Assembly (NCBI RefSeq): GCF_009792355.1
Contig: NZ_CP047045.1
Location: forward strand, 3,560,501 to 3,624,500
Reading direction: 5' to 3'
Source: Terricaulis silvestris
Lineage (GTDB): Bacteria; Pseudomonadota; Alphaproteobacteria; Caulobacterales; Aquidulcibacteraceae
DNA: 64,000 nt
Each line of letters begins with the position of its first letter. The stretch's first letter is position 1. The position numbers and the translations under genes were made by a program. Positions 60,599 to 64,000 of the stretch are shown here, piece by piece. Below the pieces are notes generated by a model. That model did no database searches. It saw nothing but the letters and a program-made list of their open reading frames with translations, and had not been told where the DNA came from.

Positions 60599-62362
60599 AT
60601 GCGCCTTTTGTCCATCCTTCCCGCCGCGCTTTGCGTGGCGATCGGCGTCGCCGCCGATCCGCCGCGCGCGTGGGCGGATTCGCCCGTCGTGCTCGATGGC
60701 GTCGATGGCGATACGCGCAAAGCGATCCTCGATCTGCTGCCCGACCGCGACACACCAGAAAGCCTGTTCGACGCCGAGCGCATTGCTGAAGAAGCAGCTG
60801 CGCGTGCCTTGGTGTGGCTGCGCTCGGAGGGCTACTACGCCGCGACGGTGACGCCCGAAGCGGAGGAAAACCCGATCGCGGCGCGGTTGCTGATTTCGAC
60901 CGGGCCGCGCTTTCTGTTTGAGCCGCCGCAGCTCGTTTACGACGGCGACACACCGACCACGACCGCCTCGCAAGCAGCGGCGCACGCGATCAACGCGGTA
61001 CATGCGAACGCTCCGGCGCGCGCCGCGAACGTGCTGGAAGCGGAAGCAGGCGCCGTCGCTGCGCTGCAGAATGCAGGTTACGCCGACGCTGTCGCAGGGC
61101 CGCGGCGTGTCGTTGTCGATCACGCAACGTCGCGCGTCGCGCCAGAGTTTCACCTGAGCGCCGGCCAGATCGCACGGCTGGGGCGCGTCCGCGCTGAACC
61201 AGATACGGTGTTTCGACCGGGCTTCATCGCAGGCTTGCAGAACTGGGAGACTGGCGAAGCCTATTCGCCCGATCGCATCTCGCGCTTGCGCCGCGATTTG
61301 ACGTCGACCGGCGCTGTATCTCTGGCGACAACGCGACTTGCGGAGCCCGGACCTGACGGACTACGCGACGTCGTCGTCGCGGTGGAACCCGCGCGGCGCA
61401 ACGCTTATGAGCTGGGCCTCGGTTACTCCACGACCGAGGGGTTCGGCATTCAGGCGGAATGGACGCGTCGCAACTTCACTGGCCGCGCCGATTCTCTCAG
61501 CGTGGAAGCAACGCTGGCGGAAATGCAGCAGGGCCTAACCGTGGAGCTGCTGCGCCCGCACGCGGCGGGGCTCGGTCACTCCATCACGTACGGCGCCTCG
61601 GCGGATCACGAGGAGCTCGACGCTTACACGCGCCAGGGCGTCGCCCTCTTCGCTTCGGTGGATGCGTCCACCCGATTGCGTCTCGGGCAAAGCTACGGTG
61701 TCCGGCTTTCGGCGGATGAATATGACGATCTGCTCGGCAGCGTCACCGACGCCATCATTCTTTCTGGCTTCTATAATCTGCGCAACGACAGCACCGGCTA
61801 CACGCTCGATCCACGCGACGGCTCGATCGTGGAAATGCGCGTCGAGCCGTCGGTGTCCACGGGCGACGAAACACTGGGCTTTGTGCGCGGGACGGCGGAA
61901 GGCCGCGTCTATGAATCGTTCGATGACGAGGATCGGCTCACGCTCGCCGCGCGCGTGCGCACCGGTTGGCTCGAACCGGTTGCGGGTAGCGCCGACGATG
62001 TGCCCCCAGATCGGCGCTTCTACGCCGGCGGCGGCGGTTCGGTGCGCGGATATGCGTACAACACGCTTTATCCGGCCGAGCGCGACACGCTAGGGCTCAC
62101 GCCCGGCGGGCAAGGCTTGCTCGAGGGCTCGGTCGAAGCGCGTTGGCGCTTTGGCGATCGCTGGGGCGCGGCAGCGTTTGTCGATGGCGGCACGGCGTTC
62201 GACGATTGGAGCGAAGCTGGCGATCTAAGCTGGGGCGTCGGCGTCGGCGCACGCTACGATCTGGGCTTTGCGCCATTGCGTATCGATCTCGCGGTGCCGC
62301 TCGATCAAGACGAAACAGACGATGATTTCGCGCTCTATATCAGCTTGGGCCAGGCGTTCTGA
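60599..62362 (+). CDS. tamA: TamA-type outer-membrane translocation protein (Omp85 superfamily)
   Basis: 587 residues from ATG 60599, with signal peptide MRLLSILPAALCVAIGVAADPPRAWA; ATG 60548 is an in-frame alternative. POTRA-like domains (ALVWLRSEGYYAATVTPEAE, AVAALQNAGYADA) precede a beta-barrel. The Omp85 signatures GLGYSTTEGFGIQAEWTRRN, PDRRFYAGGGGSVRGYAYNT and the final strand DFALYISLGQAF are present. With TamB it moves material such as autotransporters or lipids to the outer membrane. The stop overlaps the tamB start. Confidence 0.95.
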   Translation: MRLLSILPAALCVAIGVAADPPRAWADSPVVLDGVDGDTRKAILDLLPDRDTPESLFDAERIAEEAAARALVWLRSEGYYAATVTPEAEENPIAARLLISTGPRFLFEPPQLVYDGDTPTTTASQAAAHAINAVHANAPARAANVLEAEAGAVAALQNAGYADAVAGPRRVVVDHATSRVAPEFHLSAGQIARLGRVRAEPDTVFRPGFIAGLQNWETGEAYSPDRISRLRRDLTSTGAVSLATTRLAEPGPDGLRDVVVAVEPARRNAYELGLGYSTTEGFGIQAEWTRRNFTGRADSLSVEATLAEMQQGLTVELLRPHAAGLGHSITYGASADHEELDAYTRQGVALFASVDASTRLRLGQSYGVRLSADEYDDLLGSVTDAIILSGFYNLRNDSTGYTLDPRDGSIVEMRVEPSVSTGDETLGFVRGTAEGRVYESFDDEDRLTLAARVRTGWLEPVAGSADDVPPDRRFYAGGGGSVRGYAYNTLYPAERDTLGLTPGGQGLLEGSVEARWRFGDRWGAAAFVDGGTAFDDWSEAGDLSWGVGVGARYDLGFAPLRIDLAVPLDQDETDDDFALYISLGQAF

Positions 62363-64000
62363 TGACGGACGCGCCGGACACCCCGCCTCCTCCGAAGCGA
62401 AAGCGCCGCTGGCTCTATCCCGCTGTCGGCGTCGCCATCGTCGCCAGCGGCGCCGCGATCGGCATCGGACCGGCTGCGCCGTACGTCGTCGATCACGTCG
62501 CGGACGGTGCGCGAATTTGGCGGCTGGGAAATCTAAAGGTCGATGGCGTCAGCGGCGGCTGGCTTGGGGCGCTACGCGCCGACCACATCACGATCGCGGA
62601 CGAAGAAGGCGTTTGGATCGAGGCGCACGACGTGGCGCTGAACTGGGCTCCGCAGGAGATTCTGTTCGGCCAAGTGCAGCTCAACCGCGCGCGCGCAAGC
62701 TCCATTGTCATGCACCGGCAACCGCGCCTGCTGGCGCCGCGGCCGCCGCAAGGCGCTTCGCTCGACGTGCGGATCAGCAACATTCAAATCGAAACCATTG
62801 TACTCGAGGAAGCAGCATTCGGTACGCCGGCGCGTTTCACCGCCGATTTCGCGATGGACCTGCAGGACAAGCAGATCCAGTCGCTGGCGCTCGGGCTGCG
62901 ACGCGAGGACAGCAATGACGACCGCGCCGTCATCGTCTATCAGGGCAGCGCGCTTTATGCGCTTTCTGCCGACATCGAGAGCTTGCCCGGCGGCATCATT
63001 GCGCGCGCGCTGGGCGTGAGCGAGCAAGGCGTCCGCGCGACGGCGCGTGGCGAAGGCGACCTCGACACCGGCCGGGCTCAGTTCGACGCGACGATTGGCG
63101 AAACACAATTGCTGACGGGCGCCAGCGAATGGGCGCAAGGCCGTTGGTCCACCACCGCACACGCCGATCTCATGGCGCTGCCCGCGCTCGCCGATATTGC
63201 GCGCCGGATCGGACCAAGCGCCGATGTCCGCCTCGCCGGCGCATCGGATCGCACGTTCATGGCGCACGCGGAAACACCGTTCCTCGCTGTTGATGCCTCC
63301 GGTGCACTGGATGAAGAAGGTCAGCTCGATGGCGGCGCGCGCATCGTAGCGACGACGACGCGGCTTTCCGATATCGCACATGAATCACCCTTTGCGTTGG
63401 GCGCGGCGCGTCTGGAGGGTGAGTTACGGCGGGCGCGCGGGACAACGGCGATCGAAGGCGAGTTTGTCGCGCAGGACATCGATGCGCTCGGCCGGCGCGT
63501 TTCGCTAAGGGGCCCTGTCAGCGCCTCGTTGACAGATGAGCGCTTTCACCTCGCCGCGCAGCTCGCGGCGCCGGAGGATGCACCTGCCCTGTTCGCGCAA
63601 GCGCGTCTGCGCACCGAGCTGAGCTATGATCGCCGCAGGCATCGCTTTGAGTTGGACGAGGCGGAGCTTGTTGGTGACGCGCTCGCGCTTGATGCGCAAG
63701 GCTGGGTCAATGGCGGCGACGGCGAGTTCTCGGGGGCGTGGCGTGTGCGCCGGCTCGAAGCGTTGACAGGCGAACTCTCGGGCGAAGCGGGCGGCAACTG
63801 GCGCGCCTTTGCGGAGGACGCGAATGGCGCGCGCGTTTGGACGACAGCGGTGGAGGGACAAGGCGCACGCATTGGCGGCTCGCCGGCCGTTGTCGCGCAA
63901 TTGCTTGGCGCCACGCCGCGTCTCGACGCGCGGCTGGCGTACGTAAACGGCGGCATCACAGTGTCGCACGCGCGCGTCGATGGCGCGCAACTGCGCGCCG
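62362..64000 (+). CDS. tamB: TamB-type translocation protein (C-terminus beyond window)
   Basis: 546 residues are visible. A proline-rich cytosolic start and one membrane anchor (LYPAVGVAIVASGAAIGIGPA) are followed by a long series of short beta strands, e.g. GLGALRADHITIADEEGVWIEAHDVALNW read as GWLGALRADHITIADEEG, typical of the TamB/AsmA-like repeating groove. The DUF490 C-terminus would lie past the edge. ATG 62362 overlaps the tamA stop (TGATG). Confidence 0.93.
   Translation, partial: MTDAPDTPPPPKRKRRWLYPAVGVAIVASGAAIGIGPAAPYVVDHVADGARIWRLGNLKVDGVSGGWLGALRADHITIADEEGVWIEAHDVALNWAPQEILFGQVQLNRARASSIVMHRQPRLLAPRPPQGASLDVRISNIQIETIVLEEAAFGTPARFTADFAMDLQDKQIQSLALGLRREDSNDDRAVIVYQGSALYALSADIESLPGGIIARALGVSEQGVRATARGEGDLDTGRAQFDATIGETQLLTGASEWAQGRWSTTAHADLMALPALADIARRIGPSADVRLAGASDRTFMAHAETPFLAVDASGALDEEGQLDGGARIVATTTRLSDIAHESPFALGAARLEGELRRARGTTAIEGEFVAQDIDALGRRVSLRGPVSASLTDERFHLAAQLAAPEDAPALFAQARLRTELSYDRRRHRFELDEAELVGDALALDAQGWVNGGDGEFSGAWRVRRLEALTGELSGEAGGNWRAFAEDANGARVWTTAVEGQGARIGGSPAVVAQLLGATPRLDARLAYVNGGITVSHARVDGAQLRA

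Overview
The window is GC-rich, gene-dense chromosomal DNA with almost no spacer sequence. Gene content points to an alphaproteobacterium. I see a usg gene, a lipoprotein resembling the CC0125/CC1285 family first named in Caulobacter, the order hemC-hemD-mitofilin-like-hemY, a DUF1674 (SDHAF4-type) protein and a cyanide-insensitive-type cytochrome bd oxidase. Caulobacterales, or a Hyphomonadaceae-like relative, is the best guess, but this is inference from gene families and not a phylogenetic result.

Layout. 1-6.3 kb: amine/polyamine catabolism (a PuuA-like glutamine synthetase cut by the left edge, two class III aminotransferases and a penicillin-acylase-type hydrolase). 6.3-12.9 kb: a UvrD-type helicase, a DUF559 gene enclosed in inverted repeats, a VOC protein, a GGEEF protein and an ABC-F ATPase. 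12.9-25.4 kb: an island-like segment with an 858-residue lipoprotein of unknown role, a compact virB2-3-4-6-9-10-11 operon without relaxase, coupling protein or virB8, a Gly12/Pro13 lipoprotein, a decayed serine-recombinase C-terminus and tRNA-Ala(CGC). 25.5-30.2 kb: yggT, DUF167, folD, an amino acid permease and phhB. 30.2-30.7 kb: a second DUF559 unit in inverted repeats, with a frameshifted gene. 30.7-40.6 kb: cydAB plus DUF2474, dehydrogenases, DUF350/protease/pyrF, a DUF2167 protein, a Rieske protein and gpsA. 40.6-42 kb: a TetR regulator with palindromes on both sides and two 38-residue single-helix proteins that resemble each other. 42-47.7 kb: hemC-hemD, mitofilin-like, hemY, a PD40 lipoprotein and a DUF1772 protein. 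47.7-54.8 kb: msrA, tRNA-Thr(CGT), tRNA-Arg(CCG), envelope lipoproteins, usg, hemolysin III, PRC-barrel and KTSC proteins. 54.8-64 kb: SMI1/KNR4, argG, a MpaB-type protein, kup, DUF1674, and tamA-tamB, with tamB cut by the right edge.

Most of the window is housekeeping. Genes commonly overlap by the ATGA arrangement, which implies tightly coupled operons. Four things stand out. (1) The two DUF559 genes, 21 kb apart, share an architecture: each lies inside two-hairpin inverted repeats, each reading frame ends inside a repeat, and the hairpin sequences covary between repeat copies. (2) There are tandem 38-residue membrane proteins beside a TetR gene with palindromes. (3) The T4SS gene set is stripped down and sits beside recombinase debris and a tRNA. 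(4) Two 5' leaders have unusual RNA geometry: alternative hairpins before the hemolysin III gene, and a terminator hairpin that contains a Shine-Dalgarno at 54.2 kb. No CRISPR array, rRNA gene, intact insertion sequence or replication origin was seen.
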